DNA from: an uncultured Agathobaculum sp. | GTDB taxonomy: Bacteria > Bacillota > Clostridia > Oscillospirales > Butyricicoccaceae | DNA length: 47,865 nucleotides | Assembly: GCF_944384695.1 (NCBI RefSeq) | Contig: NZ_CALWUQ010000005.1 | Span: 1 to 47,865 of the forward strand | Direction: 5' to 3' | In this document: positions 15,072 to 23,630 of the stretch, piece after piece | Position numbering within the stretch: the stretch's first letter is position 1 | How the letters are laid out: each line of letters opens with the position of its first letter | Translations under genes and position numbers: made by a program | Notes under the pieces: generated by a model | What the model saw: the letters and a program-made list of their open reading frames with translations, nothing else | Databases searched by the model: none | Told to the model about the DNA's origin: nothing

Positions 15072-15914
15072 ATGATGTGGAAAGACAGCTATCGGCTCGG
15101 CGTAGACCGAATCGATGAACAGCATATGGAATTGTTTCGGATGACGGAGGAGCTGGTCACCGCAGCGAAAAACGGAGCTACGGTAGAGGCCTTCCAGAAG
15201 ATTTTGGCGTTTTTGAAGGACTATGTCATCTATCACTTCCGGGACGAAGAAGCATATCAAGCGTCGATTGGGTACAGCGGCCTTGAAGCGCACCGCGAGG
15301 AGCACCGTCAGTTTACCCAGACCGTGCTCAATTACGAGAAGCGTCTGGCGGAAAACGGGTTTGACGTGAAAATCATAAAGGATTTGGCCGGTACGGTAAC
15401 GGCATGGCTCATCTACCATGTGGTCGATACTGACCAGAAAATCGTGTCCCGCGGCAAAGAAGCGGTTGGGCAGACGGAGTTTGACAAATTTGTTGACCTG
15501 TTCTCCCACAGCGCACTGGACGTGATGGAAACCATGGCGGGGCTGCATCAGGACGGCGTGCAGATGCAGGCAACTGACCGCGACCAGCCGGAAGGCGATA
15601 TTTTTGTTACGATAGAGCTGGTCGGGGATGTCAAAGGGCAGGCAATCTTTGGCTACTCCAAAGAGCTTGCACTCAATTTGCTGCAATCCATGACCGGCAT
15701 GGAACTGACCGAGATGGACGAACTGGTGCAGTCTGCGCTGTGTGAGCTGACCAACATCACCTGTGGCAATGCAGCTTCCGCGCTGGTCAAGCGCGGTCTG
15801 GCGTGCGATATCAAACCGCCGGTGGTCTCGCAGGATGTGCCGAAAGATGTGCATGGCAACGCGATCCACATTGATACGGACGCAGGTTGGCTGGGTGTCG
15901 ACGTGTTGATGTAA
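15072..15914 (+). CDS. Bacteriohemerythrin-CheX fusion
   Basis: This 280-residue cytosolic protein has two domains. Residues 1-130 form a bacteriohemerythrin with all seven expected diiron ligands in place: His18, His55, Glu59, His74, His78, His116 and Asp121. Residues about 145-280 resemble CheX/CheC-type phosphatases, with the catalytic Glu225/Asn228 pair in CELTNITCGNA. The pairing suggests that oxygen, nitric oxide or iron state controls dephosphorylation of a receiver domain. No chemotaxis or flagellar genes occur in the window, so the target may be a non-chemotaxis response regulator. Two ATGs in a row (15072, 15075) are possible starts behind GAGGGA. Confidence 0.85.
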   Translation: MMWKDSYRLGVDRIDEQHMELFRMTEELVTAAKNGATVEAFQKILAFLKDYVIYHFRDEEAYQASIGYSGLEAHREEHRQFTQTVLNYEKRLAENGFDVKIIKDLAGTVTAWLIYHVVDTDQKIVSRGKEAVGQTEFDKFVDLFSHSALDVMETMAGLHQDGVQMQATDRDQPEGDIFVTIELVGDVKGQAIFGYSKELALNLLQSMTGMELTEMDELVQSALCELTNITCGNAASALVKRGLACDIKPPVVSQDVPKDVHGNAIHIDTDAGWLGVDVLM

Positions 15915-15972
15915 CCGGGAGCGCTCCCGCAATCAGGGATGCGCGGTCAACACAAAGCGCCTTGCACGTAAG

Positions 15973-16012
15973 AAAAAAGCCTGTGTGCTCAAAGGAGCGC
16001 ACAGGCTTTTTT
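15973..16012 (+). terminator. Terminator of the hemerythrin gene
   Basis: AAAAAAGCCTGTGTGCTC (15973-15990) pairs with 15995-16012 over AAAG with one wobble, ending in six T. The A- and T-run flanks allow it to work on both strands. The following stretch to 16230 contains no gene I recognise. Confidence 0.9.
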
Positions 16013-16230
16013 GTCGCACAGGCGGAGGCTTGGCGTGCCAGTCAGGCTTCGGATGATGCCCATGGGGCGGCTTCCGTTGCCAACTGGGGGAAAGCGATTC
16101 GCGTGATTGCATTGCGGCATTCCCGTTAGTGGGTCAGAACCACAACAGAAAGAGTTGTTAGAGCAAAGAAAATGGAAAAACGCAATGGGTGTTCAAGCGT
16201 ATGGCTTGCAGATGCAAGCGGGGCGTGCGC

Positions 16231-17610
16231 TTAGCAGGATGCGTGGTTGTCCAGCTCCCGCAGTCGCGGCAGAATGTACGAGAAAAACAGCAGCAGACTA
16301 AACGACGCACCGATTGCGTCTGAAATGGTGCCTGCCAGAAAAATGCACTGAATGTCCAATAAGCGCGGCAGTACGAAGATGCACACCAGATAGACCAGCT
16401 TGCGGAACACGGAAAGAGGCAGCGCATAGCGGATTAAGCCCATTGCGGTCAGGCCGTCGACCAGTGCATACTGCACGGCTACGCCAATCAGTGCGAAGGT
16501 ATACAGCCGCAGTGCGCTCGCGGCGAGGGTGTGCAGGCTGCTGTCCTGCAAAAACAGCCCGGCAAAAACCTGTGGAAATAACTGCACACTCAGCTGCATC
16601 AGGCCGATATACAGTGCGCAAAGTGCAAACATGTACGCAAACGCCTGCCGGATTTTGGGGAAGTTGCGCGCGCCGTAGTGATAGCTGAAAATCGTGCCGC
16701 AGCCCGTAGTGATGCCCTGCGCGGGGCAAAATACGATAGTCAGAAAGCTTTGCACGACGGTAGCGCAGGTGATCAGGCGGTCGCCCTGTACCGCCCCGCC
16801 GTATTTCCGCAGCACGATATTCAGCAGAATGATAATCAGATTGTCCAGAATCGTGATCAAAAAGGACATGGAGCCGATGGTCACGATACGGCGGCACAGT
16901 GCACTCTGCCATGGGTGCAGGCCGAGCCGAACCGGCATGTCGCGGCGGCGCAGTTGAAAGATCACATAGACCGCCATGCAGGTTTGCGCAGTTACCGTTG
17001 CGATTGCGGCGCCTGTCACACCCATGTCCAGCCCGAAAATCAGCAGCGGGTCAAGGAGCAGGTTTACGCCCGCACCAATCACAACGGAGATCATGCCCTG
17101 CCGGGCATAGCCTTGCGCCAGCAGGAACTGGTTCAGACCAACGCTGCACAGCGAAGCGACCGTGCCGCACAGATAGATCGTAAAGTAGCTTTGCGCATGG
17201 GGGAACATCACGTCGCTGCATCCAAGCAGGTAGAGCACCGGCCGGCGGAATAGCAGCAGCGAAATGGTCACGGCTGCCGAGATGCCGAGCAATAGCAGCA
17301 GCGCATTACCGAGAATCGCGCGAGCGCGTTCCGGGTCTTTTTGGCCGAGGCTGATGCTCATGGCAGACGCGCCGCCAATACCAACCATATAGGCAAAGGC
17401 GGTAATCGCGGTCAGCGCTGGGGCACATACGCCGATGGCCGCTAACGCGAGTCCACCAGTTTCCGGAATTTGGCCGACGAAAATACGGTCGACAATGCTG
17501 TAAAGAATATTAAAAAACTGGCCAAACATCGCCGGCATGCCCAGACGCAGCACCAGATGCCGCACCGTATGCTGCTCGAGCAGCCGGGCGGTCGAAAGGG
17601 ATGGTTCCAT
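16231..17610 (-). CDS. MATE family efflux transporter
   Basis: The protein is about 460 residues with 12 hydrophobic helices. It opens with the MATE signature LGMPAMFGQFFNILYSIVDRIFVG and repeats the family pattern in the second half (GSMSFLITILDNLIIILLN; FCPAQGITTGCGTIFSYHYGA). It should export drugs or metabolites driven by sodium or protons. ATG at 17610 is used here. A TTG four codons upstream (17622) is also possible, because neither has a clear ribosome binding site. It is a single gene on the minus strand, convergent with the hemerythrin gene. Confidence 0.88.
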   Translation of the reverse strand: MEPSLSTARLLEQHTVRHLVLRLGMPAMFGQFFNILYSIVDRIFVGQIPETGGLALAAIGVCAPALTAITAFAYMVGIGGASAMSISLGQKDPERARAILGNALLLLLGISAAVTISLLLFRRPVLYLLGCSDVMFPHAQSYFTIYLCGTVASLCSVGLNQFLLAQGYARQGMISVVIGAGVNLLLDPLLIFGLDMGVTGAAIATVTAQTCMAVYVIFQLRRRDMPVRLGLHPWQSALCRRIVTIGSMSFLITILDNLIIILLNIVLRKYGGAVQGDRLITCATVVQSFLTIVFCPAQGITTGCGTIFSYHYGARNFPKIRQAFAYMFALCALYIGLMQLSVQLFPQVFAGLFLQDSSLHTLAASALRLYTFALIGVAVQYALVDGLTAMGLIRYALPLSVFRKLVYLVCIFVLPRLLDIQCIFLAGTISDAIGASFSLLLFFSYILPRLRELDNHASC

Positions 17611-17739
17611 GGGGGTGTTCAATGTGGGCGCATGGTAAATCGTACGCGCCGTCCTTTCTGAAAAATGAAAGCTGCGGCCGTACGGACGGCGCAGACCAAA
17701 TTTATCTTAGCACAACTGGATGCGGCTGTAAAGGAACCC

Positions 17740-17761
17740 CCCCTGAATTGTATTTCAGGGG
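17740..17761 (-). terminator. Weak terminator-like hairpin after the transaminase gene
   Basis: CCCCTGAA (17740-17747) pairs with TTCAGGGG (17754-17761). Read on the minus strand it follows the D-amino-acid transaminase stop by 15 nt, but only a poor T-run comes after it. Confidence 0.5.
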
Positions 17762-17776
17762 CGGTTGGCGCATTAT

Positions 17777-18622
17777 TTAATCGTTGGTATCGCGCTCGTA
17801 AAATACCGTATAGGCGTCCTGCAATGTTTTGAGCGTTTTCGGGTCTTTGCCGCCAATCGGCTGGCCGTCCAGCTCGGTCGCCGCGATGCACAGACCGCCA
17901 GAACTGCTGACAATGACCTCGTCAGCGTTTTTCAGCTCGTCCATCGTGAAGGGCGCTTCTCTGGTCGGGATGCCGTTCTCCTCGGCCAGTGCCAGCAGGT
18001 GCTTGAGCGTGATGCCCGGCAAAATCAGGTTGTCACGCGGCGGGGTGCACAGCACGCCGTCTTGAATCATCAGAATGTTGCTGTGCGCGCATTCGGTCAC
18101 CCGGTCGCCGCGGTGGAACACGGTTTCCTGACAGCCGGCTTCGATGCAGCGCTGGTATGCTATGACACTCGGAATCAGGTTGAGTGTCTTGATATTGCAA
18201 TGGAGAAAGCGTGTGTCCTCCATGGAGATCAGCCGGAACGTCTGCTCCATCGGAATCAACTCATACGGCACCGTGAAGATCATCAGATTGGGCTTGACTT
18301 CCTTGGGCGGGAAGTTGTGCGCACGCATACCGGTGCCGCGCGAGCATTGCCAGTACAGCATGCCGTGGTCGGCATCGTTCGCGTCGATACATTTCTGAAG
18401 CTCAGCGGTCAGCGCTTCGCGCGACAGGTCGAACGGGATTTCCAGCAGACGGCAGCTGTTATAAAACCGATCCAGATGGTCCTCGACTGCAAAAATGTGG
18501 TTATGCGCAAACGTGGTCGCATCATAGCAGCCATCGCCAAAGTATACCGCGCGGTCGAGCATCGGGATTTTCATTTCCTCAAGCTCGCCGATCTCTCCAT
18601 TATAATATCCTACAAATTTCAT
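17777..18622 (-). CDS. Class IV aminotransferase, D-amino-acid transaminase type
   Basis: The 281-residue protein has class IV landmarks: DRAVYFGDGCYD, the PLP Lys in CNIKTLNLIP, TECAHSNILMIQDG, and RDNLILPGITLKHL followed by APFTMDELKNADEV and SSSG. The CNIKTLNL and SSSG context resembles D-alanine/D-amino-acid transaminases more than branched-chain ones. The enzyme would interconvert D-amino acids and 2-oxo acids in the cytosol. It is the second gene of a minus-strand operon, 12 nt after the YkvI-like transporter, with AAGGAG as ribosome binding site. 4-amino-4-deoxychorismate lyase is a less likely alternative. Confidence 0.82.
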   Translation of the reverse strand: MKFVGYYNGEIGELEEMKIPMLDRAVYFGDGCYDATTFAHNHIFAVEDHLDRFYNSCRLLEIPFDLSREALTAELQKCIDANDADHGMLYWQCSRGTGMRAHNFPPKEVKPNLMIFTVPYELIPMEQTFRLISMEDTRFLHCNIKTLNLIPSVIAYQRCIEAGCQETVFHRGDRVTECAHSNILMIQDGVLCTPPRDNLILPGITLKHLLALAEENGIPTREAPFTMDELKNADEVIVSSSGGLCIAATELDGQPIGGKDPKTLKTLQDAYTVFYERDTND

Positions 18623-18634
18623 TGTAATGACTCC

Positions 18635-19795
18635 TTACTTGTTATGCTGTGACTGCGCATCTTTATGCTTGATGATCTTATAACCGCCAATGATCAGCGT
18701 GGGCAGCAAATAGAACAGGATAAAGCCATACGACAGCAGGGTATAGCCCTGTTCAATGAGCGTAACAACGCCGATGCGGGACAATACCAGCGCGAGCACC
18801 AGTGTGATTACCGTGATGATGCCGCGCCGGTGGTCGCTCATCCGCGCATGGCCTTTTTCGACCAGTGCAACGTCGAACCGGTCGATAATCATATGGATGC
18901 AGCCGGTCGCGGTTTCTACCAGTGTCCAGCCCATGACGATGCTGAACAGTATAAGCAACGCTGCGCTGCCGTCTGCGGCCACAATCATCTGTGTCCATGG
19001 GGTGGCAACGTCCGCGCCGACAATAGAAGTGTCGCCATAGAAGCACAGCATGGCAAAATAGGACAAGAACCACGGAATGACCATCAGTAGACCCGCAATG
19101 ATGCCGGAGATGAGTGTTTCCTTGCGCTTGGTCTGGCGGGTCAGCGAGAACATGCCCATCGGAATCGAGTTGATATTATAGGCAACGTAGAGAATGCCTG
19201 TCCAGACGCACAGCATGACGGTTGTTTTGCCCTCGAATGCGCTGGTGTCCATGGTGGCGAACACCTCTGGAATGTGGCTGCCGCGCTTGACCAGTACAAC
19301 GATGGTGAACAGGATATAGCCGGCATACAGCAGAATCGTACCGATGGATTCAAACTTTTCGATTGCTTTGGCGCCTTTGAAGTTGAGCAAGCCGCAGAGC
19401 AGAACAATGACGACCGAGCCGAGGATATTTGGCAGATGAACCTGTTCAAAGATGCTGCCGGTGGCGGCCGCCATGACCGCAATCAGCATGACGGCAATCA
19501 GAACGGTCAGGATATCCATGACCGGCCACAGCGGTCCGATGACCTGCTTGATGTAGTTTTTGTAGTCGTATACCTTATAGATACGGCAGATTTCAAAGGT
19601 CAGGAAGGCAAACAGCGCAAAGCCGATGCCAATCGTCAGACCGGAGATCCATCCCATGGCCCCGAACTTGGCGCCGTAGGAAAAGATTTCGCGGCCGGTG
19701 GCATAGCCGCCGCCAATCAGGACGGACTGCAGCAATACACCCGGCAGGATGTATTTTGCATACGTCCCTTCATAAAAACCGTTGGATTGTTTCAT
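18635..19795 (-). CDS. YkvI family membrane transporter-like protein
   Basis: This 386-residue protein has about ten hydrophobic helices. Its opening, ILPGVLLQSVLIGGGYATGR, shows the Gly-rich broken first helix of LeuT-fold transporters and matches the YkvI group (COG3949). The family has no proven substrate. It starts behind AAAGGGGAA and leads an operon with a D-amino-acid transaminase, divergent from a LysR gene. I infer uptake of an amino acid, perhaps a D-enantiomer, that the transaminase then uses. Confidence is high for the family and low for the substrate. Confidence 0.8.
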   Translation of the reverse strand: MKQSNGFYEGTYAKYILPGVLLQSVLIGGGYATGREIFSYGAKFGAMGWISGLTIGIGFALFAFLTFEICRIYKVYDYKNYIKQVIGPLWPVMDILTVLIAVMLIAVMAAATGSIFEQVHLPNILGSVVIVLLCGLLNFKGAKAIEKFESIGTILLYAGYILFTIVVLVKRGSHIPEVFATMDTSAFEGKTTVMLCVWTGILYVAYNINSIPMGMFSLTRQTKRKETLISGIIAGLLMVIPWFLSYFAMLCFYGDTSIVGADVATPWTQMIVAADGSAALLILFSIVMGWTLVETATGCIHMIIDRFDVALVEKGHARMSDHRRGIITVITLVLALVLSRIGVVTLIEQGYTLLSYGFILFYLLPTLIIGGYKIIKHKDAQSQHNK

Positions 19796-19857
19796 CTCTT
19801 TTGATTTCCCCTTTGTGTGTGATTCGCAAAATTTATTATAAAGTAAAAGATGTCGCC

Positions 19858-19886
19858 TTGCTAATTCAAAAAATGCATATTATAAT
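19858..19886 (+). promoter_or_regulatory. Promoter of the LysR gene
   Basis: TTGCTA (19858-19863), a 17-nt spacer and TATAAT (19881-19886) lie 29 nt before the LysR start, in a 120-nt divergent intergenic region. A TATAAT on the opposite strand (19835-19840) may serve the YkvI-like operon, so LysR binding here could control both directions. Confidence 0.65.
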
Positions 19887-19915
19887 TAAGAAAAACTTAT
19901 TACAGAGGTGAAACA

Positions 19916-20827
19916 ATGAATCTGCGGCAGTTGGAGTATTTTGTAAGCGTGGCGGAAAACCTCAATTTTACCAAGGCCGCTCAGAAGTGTTTCATTTCCC
20001 AAACGGCGATGACCCTGCAGATTCAGGCGCTGGAGGAAAAGGTGGGCGTCGCATTGTTCATACGCGACAAGCATCATGTGGAGCTGACACCGGCGGGACG
20101 GGTGTATTTGAGCGAGGCAAAGGAAATCCTGGCAAAATCGGAAGAGGCAATCAAGCTGGCGCGCACTGCGGCAAAAGGCTTTACTGGAAGACTGACGATT
20201 GGATTTATTCGCGGATATGAGCAAAGCCTGTTTTCTGAAACGCTGCGCGGCTTTCATGAGACGTTCCCGAACATCTCCATTCAGTTGGTACGGGATAATC
20301 TGAGCGCGCTTTACGGCTTGCTGGAAGATGAAAAATGTGATGTGGCGTTTAATCTGTCGCCCTATTACCAGACCTATCCCACGCTGCGTCACCGGTTTTT
20401 AAAATCCTATCCGCTGATGGCTGTGCTTTATCCCGGCCATCCGCTGGCTGGGAAGCGTTGGCTGTATTATCGCGAGTTGGCAAAAGAGGAATTCATCATC
20501 ATGCAGCCCAAGGGGCGGCCGAATGACGAGACCGAAGAGGTCATGCTCTGCTACCATCGCGGTGGATTCGTGCCCAAAATTATCTGCTGTGAGCGCGAGG
20601 TGCAGACCATCCTGCTGATGGTTTCCGCAGCGATGGGCGTGGCGGTTCTGCCGGAATATGCGGTGCGGTATTTCCACGAAACCAAAAACCTGAAGATTGT
20701 TCCGCTGCTTCAAGAGGACCATAAGCCGGAGACTTTGGATTTTGCCATCAGCTGGCGCGCAGAGAATCGCAATCCGGCAATTGAAGAGCTGCTCAAATGG
20801 GCGGAGCTACGCGGTATTACCGAGTAG
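19916..20827 (+). CDS. LysR family transcriptional regulator
   Basis: The 303-residue protein is typical LysR. The N-terminal winged helix is MNLRQLEYFVSVAENLNFTK, AAQKCFISQTAMTLQIQALE and LTPAGRVYL. The C-terminal periplasmic-binding-like effector domain begins around residue 90 (GRLTIGFIRGYEQ). A GAGGTG ribosome binding site precedes the start. It diverges from the YkvI-transaminase operon with 120 nt between them, the classical layout for a LysR protein controlling its neighbour and itself. The effector would be a substrate or product of that operon; this is inference. Confidence 0.9.
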   Translation: MNLRQLEYFVSVAENLNFTKAAQKCFISQTAMTLQIQALEEKVGVALFIRDKHHVELTPAGRVYLSEAKEILAKSEEAIKLARTAAKGFTGRLTIGFIRGYEQSLFSETLRGFHETFPNISIQLVRDNLSALYGLLEDEKCDVAFNLSPYYQTYPTLRHRFLKSYPLMAVLYPGHPLAGKRWLYYRELAKEEFIIMQPKGRPNDETEEVMLCYHRGGFVPKIICCEREVQTILLMVSAAMGVAVLPEYAVRYFHETKNLKIVPLLQEDHKPETLDFAISWRAENRNPAIEELLKWAELRGITE

Positions 20828-20953
20828 ACGGCGCAGCGTTCGTGAGATATCCTGCTCCCATGGAGAAGGTGGTGTGTTGTTTATAGGGAGGGTGGCAATG
20901 CGCAAAACCGGTGGTCCAGTGAGGGTATGCGCCATGGCAACTTCCGCATAGCG

Positions 20954-20998
20954 AAAAAGGAGAGGAAGCACGGGTCGTTCCGTGCCCCTCTCCGTTTT
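20954..20998. terminator. Bidirectional terminator between convergent genes
   Basis: GGAGAGG and CACGG pair with CCGTG and CCTCTCC around GTCGTT, flanked by an A-run (20954-20958) and TTTT (20995-20998). It separates the LysR gene from the minus-strand flavoprotein operon. Confidence 0.8.
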
Positions 20999-21011
20999 AC
21001 TATCATAAGCA

Positions 21012-22703
21012 TCAGCGGTCCATCCCGCAGGCGGTGGCCTGTTCAATCAGGCATCGGTCGTGTTTGACCGTCTCATACAGACGGTAGCCGCCTGCAAAGT
21101 TATAGCACTCGTACCCGTTGCCCATGAGAATGCGGGTGGCGATATAGCTGCGCAGGCCGCTCTGGCAAATCAGGTAGACCGGCTTTCCGGTCGGGATTTC
21201 ATCCAGCCGTTCGCGCAGGGCGTCGACCGGGATGTTGAGAAAGCCGTCGATATGCCCGTCGGCGTACTCTTCCTCCGTGCGAGTGTCCAGCAGGGTGACG
21301 CTGCCATCACGGGGCAGACTTGCTTCATCCTCCAGATACCATTGCCGGACGATGCCGTTCTGGATGTTTTCAATCATGAAGCCTGCCATGTTGACCGGGT
21401 CCTTTGCCGAGGAATAGGGCGGTGCATATGCCAAGTCAAGTTCTGCCAGTTCGGTGGCTTTGAGCCCGGCGCGGATGGCGGTTGCCAGCACGTCAATGCG
21501 TTTGTCTACGCCTTCATAGCCAACGATTTGCGCGCCCAGCAAACGGTAAGTCTGCTTTTCAAAAACCACTTTCATGGTCATTAGCTTGCCGCCGGGATAG
21601 TATCCGGCGTGACTCATCGGGGACAGGATAACTTTGTCCACAGACAGTCCAGCCTTTTTCGCGTTGGTTTCGTTAACGCCGGTGGCGGCAGCGGTCATCT
21701 CAAAGAGTTTGATTACCGAGCTGCCCTGACTGCCGTGGTAGCGCTTGTCGTCCCCGCAGATATTGTCCGCGGCGATGCGGCCCTGCTTGTTGGCCGGTCC
21801 GGCCAGAGAGATGAGCGCATCCTGTCCGGTGACAAAGTGCTTGACCTGCACTGCGTCGCCCACCGCATAGATATCGGGTGCCGAGGTTTCCATCCGCTCA
21901 TTGACGATGATGCTGCCTTTGATACCGGTTTCCAGTCCCGCCTCCTGCGCCAGATGACTGTCCGGTGTGACGCCGATAGCAAGCACCACCATATCCGCAT
22001 GGAGCGGTGCGGCATCCTTCAGCAGCACATCAATGCCGCCGTCCTTTTCCGTAAAGCCTTCCACGGTATGTCCCAGCGCAAGGCAGACGCCATGTTTGCG
22101 CATTTCCGCATGGATGAACGCGGCCATTTCCGAATCAAAGGGGTTCATCAGCTGCTTGGGACGCTGCACGATGGTCACCTGTATGCCGGACTGACGGAGG
22201 TTTTCCGCCATTTCCAGACTGATAAAGCCGCCGCCCGCGAGTACCGCGGATTGCGGGTGGTGTGTTTCGATAAACTGACGGATACGGAGCGTATCCTCCA
22301 CCGTGCGCAGCGTGAACAGCTTTTCCAGCCCAACGCCGGGCAGGCGGGGCTGCGTAGGCTTGGCGCCCGGAGAAAGCAGCAGCTTGTCATAGGATTCTTC
22401 AAATGTTGCGCCGGTCTGCAAATTGGTCACGGAAACCGTTTTCCGTTCCGGATGCAGAGCGGTTACCTCGTGATGTACCCGCATATCAACGCGGAATCGC
22501 GCATAAAAGCTTTCCGGTGTTTGCAGGGTCAGCTCACTTGGGTCAGTGATTGTGCCGCCGATATAATAAGGCAGGCCGCAGTTGGCGTAAGAGACAAACC
22601 CTGACCGCTCAAAAACGATGATTTCAGCCTGTTCATTCCGTCTGCGTATGCGGGCTGCGGCGGTCGCGCCGCCGGCAACGCCGCCTACAATGACTACCTT
22701 CAT
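21012..22703 (-). CDS. CoA-disulfide reductase with C-terminal rhodanese domain
   Basis: The 563-residue protein is a FAD/NAD(P)H-dependent pyridine nucleotide-disulfide oxidoreductase. It has an N-terminal dinucleotide site VVIVGGVAGGATAAARIR, single active Cys42 in SYANCGLPYY, a second dinucleotide fold at AVLAGGGFISLEMAENL, and the FAD-binding DIYAVGDAVQV. A rhodanese domain occupies about 460-555, with its Cys in ICQSGLRS. This is the CoADR-RHD architecture, known to reduce CoA disulfides, persulfides or polysulfides. A separate rhodanese gene lies 1 nt upstream in the same operon. Together they point to handling of sulfane sulfur and cytosolic thiol redox state. Confidence 0.9.
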   Translation of the reverse strand: MKVVIVGGVAGGATAAARIRRRNEQAEIIVFERSGFVSYANCGLPYYIGGTITDPSELTLQTPESFYARFRVDMRVHHEVTALHPERKTVSVTNLQTGATFEESYDKLLLSPGAKPTQPRLPGVGLEKLFTLRTVEDTLRIRQFIETHHPQSAVLAGGGFISLEMAENLRQSGIQVTIVQRPKQLMNPFDSEMAAFIHAEMRKHGVCLALGHTVEGFTEKDGGIDVLLKDAAPLHADMVVLAIGVTPDSHLAQEAGLETGIKGSIIVNERMETSAPDIYAVGDAVQVKHFVTGQDALISLAGPANKQGRIAADNICGDDKRYHGSQGSSVIKLFEMTAAATGVNETNAKKAGLSVDKVILSPMSHAGYYPGGKLMTMKVVFEKQTYRLLGAQIVGYEGVDKRIDVLATAIRAGLKATELAELDLAYAPPYSSAKDPVNMAGFMIENIQNGIVRQWYLEDEASLPRDGSVTLLDTRTEEEYADGHIDGFLNIPVDALRERLDEIPTGKPVYLICQSGLRSYIATRILMGNGYECYNFAGGYRLYETVKHDRCLIEQATACGMDR

Positions 22704-22704
22704 G

Positions 22705-23025
22705 TTAGCGTTCCACCTTTCCGTTATAGGAGGAAATCCCGCCTATATTTGTAACATTCGTGTACCCCATCTGGGAGAGCGCGCCTGTGGCCTGCCGGCT
22801 TCTGGCGCCGCTCAGACAATAGACAAAAAGCGGAGTATCCTTGGCGGCCACAATGCCGGCAATCTTCCCAATGGTTTGCAGCGGTATGTTGCGGCTGCCG
22901 GGGACATGCCCCTGCTTGTACTCCTCCGGCGTGCGCACATCCAGCAGAACGGCGCCGGCGGTGTTGTGGTATGTTGCAATGCCTTCATTGATATCAGGAC
23001 CGCGTAAAAAATCAAATAAACCCAT
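22705..23025 (-). CDS. Rhodanese-like domain protein
   Basis: This 106-residue single-domain rhodanese shows LLDVRTPEEYKQGHVPGSRN and an active-site loop FVYCLSGARS with the catalytic Cys. It transfers or carries sulfane sulfur in the cytosol. The gene starts behind AGGAGG with its own strong promoter and ends 1 nt before the CoA-disulfide reductase gene, so the two should be co-translated. Length is usual for stand-alone rhodaneses. Confidence 0.9.
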   Translation of the reverse strand: MGLFDFLRGPDINEGIATYHNTAGAVLLDVRTPEEYKQGHVPGSRNIPLQTIGKIAGIVAAKDTPLFVYCLSGARSRQATGALSQMGYTNVTNIGGISSYNGKVER

Positions 23026-23096
23026 GTGTTATACCTCCTGACGGCAGGTCCTGCGTCCGCTGCGCAGATAAAATGCTGCGGTGCCTGCCGGTAAAT

Positions 23097-23140
23097 TTGC
23101 ATATGCAAGTATAGTATAGCATATTTGTCGCTATTGTCTA
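23097..23140 (-). promoter_or_regulatory. Promoter and palindromic operator of the rhodanese operon
   Basis: On the minus strand TAGACA (23135-23140), a 16-nt spacer and TATACT (23113-23118) form a promoter. The 12-bp palindrome TTGCATATGCAA (23097-23108) covers the predicted transcription start, a position suited to a repressor such as an ArsR- or CsoR-type sulfur sensor. The regulator gene is not in the window. Confidence 0.65.
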
Positions 23141-23225
23141 CGCAATATTTCATAGGCGCGCTGAAACAGGCGGTCTGCGGTATGAAGGCGGTGGCTGGGT
23201 TATAGTAGGGGACATTCTGGCAAGC

Positions 23226-23263
23226 AAATCAGCGGGACGGGCAAAAGCCCGTCCCGCTGATTT
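23226..23263 (-). terminator. Terminator of the PTS IIB-IIA pair
   Basis: A perfect 17-bp stem (23226-23242 with 23247-23263) around an AAAA (+) or TTTT (-) loop, with AAA/TTT ends. It follows the IIA stop on the minus strand and has little T-run beyond the stem. Confidence 0.7.
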
Positions 23264-23301
23264 ATTGCTGATTGATGTGACGAAAGGTGCGGCTGCGGCC
23301 G

Positions 23302-23628
23302 TTATTTCTGCAAACGGCGGTATAATTCGATAATCTGCTCGGAAAACAGCCGTGCGGTTTCCGACATGGCAAGCTGGTCCTCGGCATGCACCAACGTCAA
23401 ACGGGTCAAAAGCCCGGTTTCGCTGTTTACTTCCTCCTGAATCAGGTCAAAGTGCGCGTTGTGCGCCTGCAAGTATTCCTCATTGCCGCGCGCAATGGCG
23501 GCTTCCGCCTCAGCGAAATTGCCGCTTTTTGCATGCTCGATTGCCTCCAGATAGTCGCTTTTGGCCGCGCCGCTGAACGAAATCAGCTGAAAACAAGCCT
23601 GCTCAAGTTGTTCCTTTGTGATGGCCAT
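23302..23628 (-). CDS. PTS lactose/cellobiose-type IIA subunit
   Basis: The 108-residue all-helical protein carries the phospho-acceptor His81 in LTLVHAEDQLAM and the family features ISFSGAAKSDYLEAI and ARGNEEYLQAHNAH. It passes phosphate from HPr to IIB. The gene begins 2 nt after the IIB stop and forms a minus-strand pair with it. The IIC membrane subunit is not adjacent but lies at 26379 on the other strand. Confidence 0.92.
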   Translation of the reverse strand: MAITKEQLEQACFQLISFSGAAKSDYLEAIEHAKSGNFAEAEAAIARGNEEYLQAHNAHFDLIQEEVNSETGLLTRLTLVHAEDQLAMSETARLFSEQIIELYRRLQK

Positions 23629-23630
23629 TG

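Noticed and set aside
16013..16230. Possible gene fragment between the hemerythrin terminator and the MATE gene
   Set aside because: Translations in all frames gave no recognisable motif, start or ribosome binding site; only a short GCTTGC/GCAAGC stem at 16204-16219 is visible.
20898..20951. Seventeen-codon peptide behind a GGGAGGGTGG ribosome binding site after the LysR gene
   Set aside because: The peptide MRKTGGPVRVCAMATSA has no hydrophobic or known features, and no promoter is visible; it may be a chance match.
23043..23090. GGCAGG...CCTGCC leader structure before the rhodanese gene as a riboswitch
   Set aside because: Inner pairings are short, no conserved riboswitch core is recognisable, and the distance from promoter to gene is too small for a known class.
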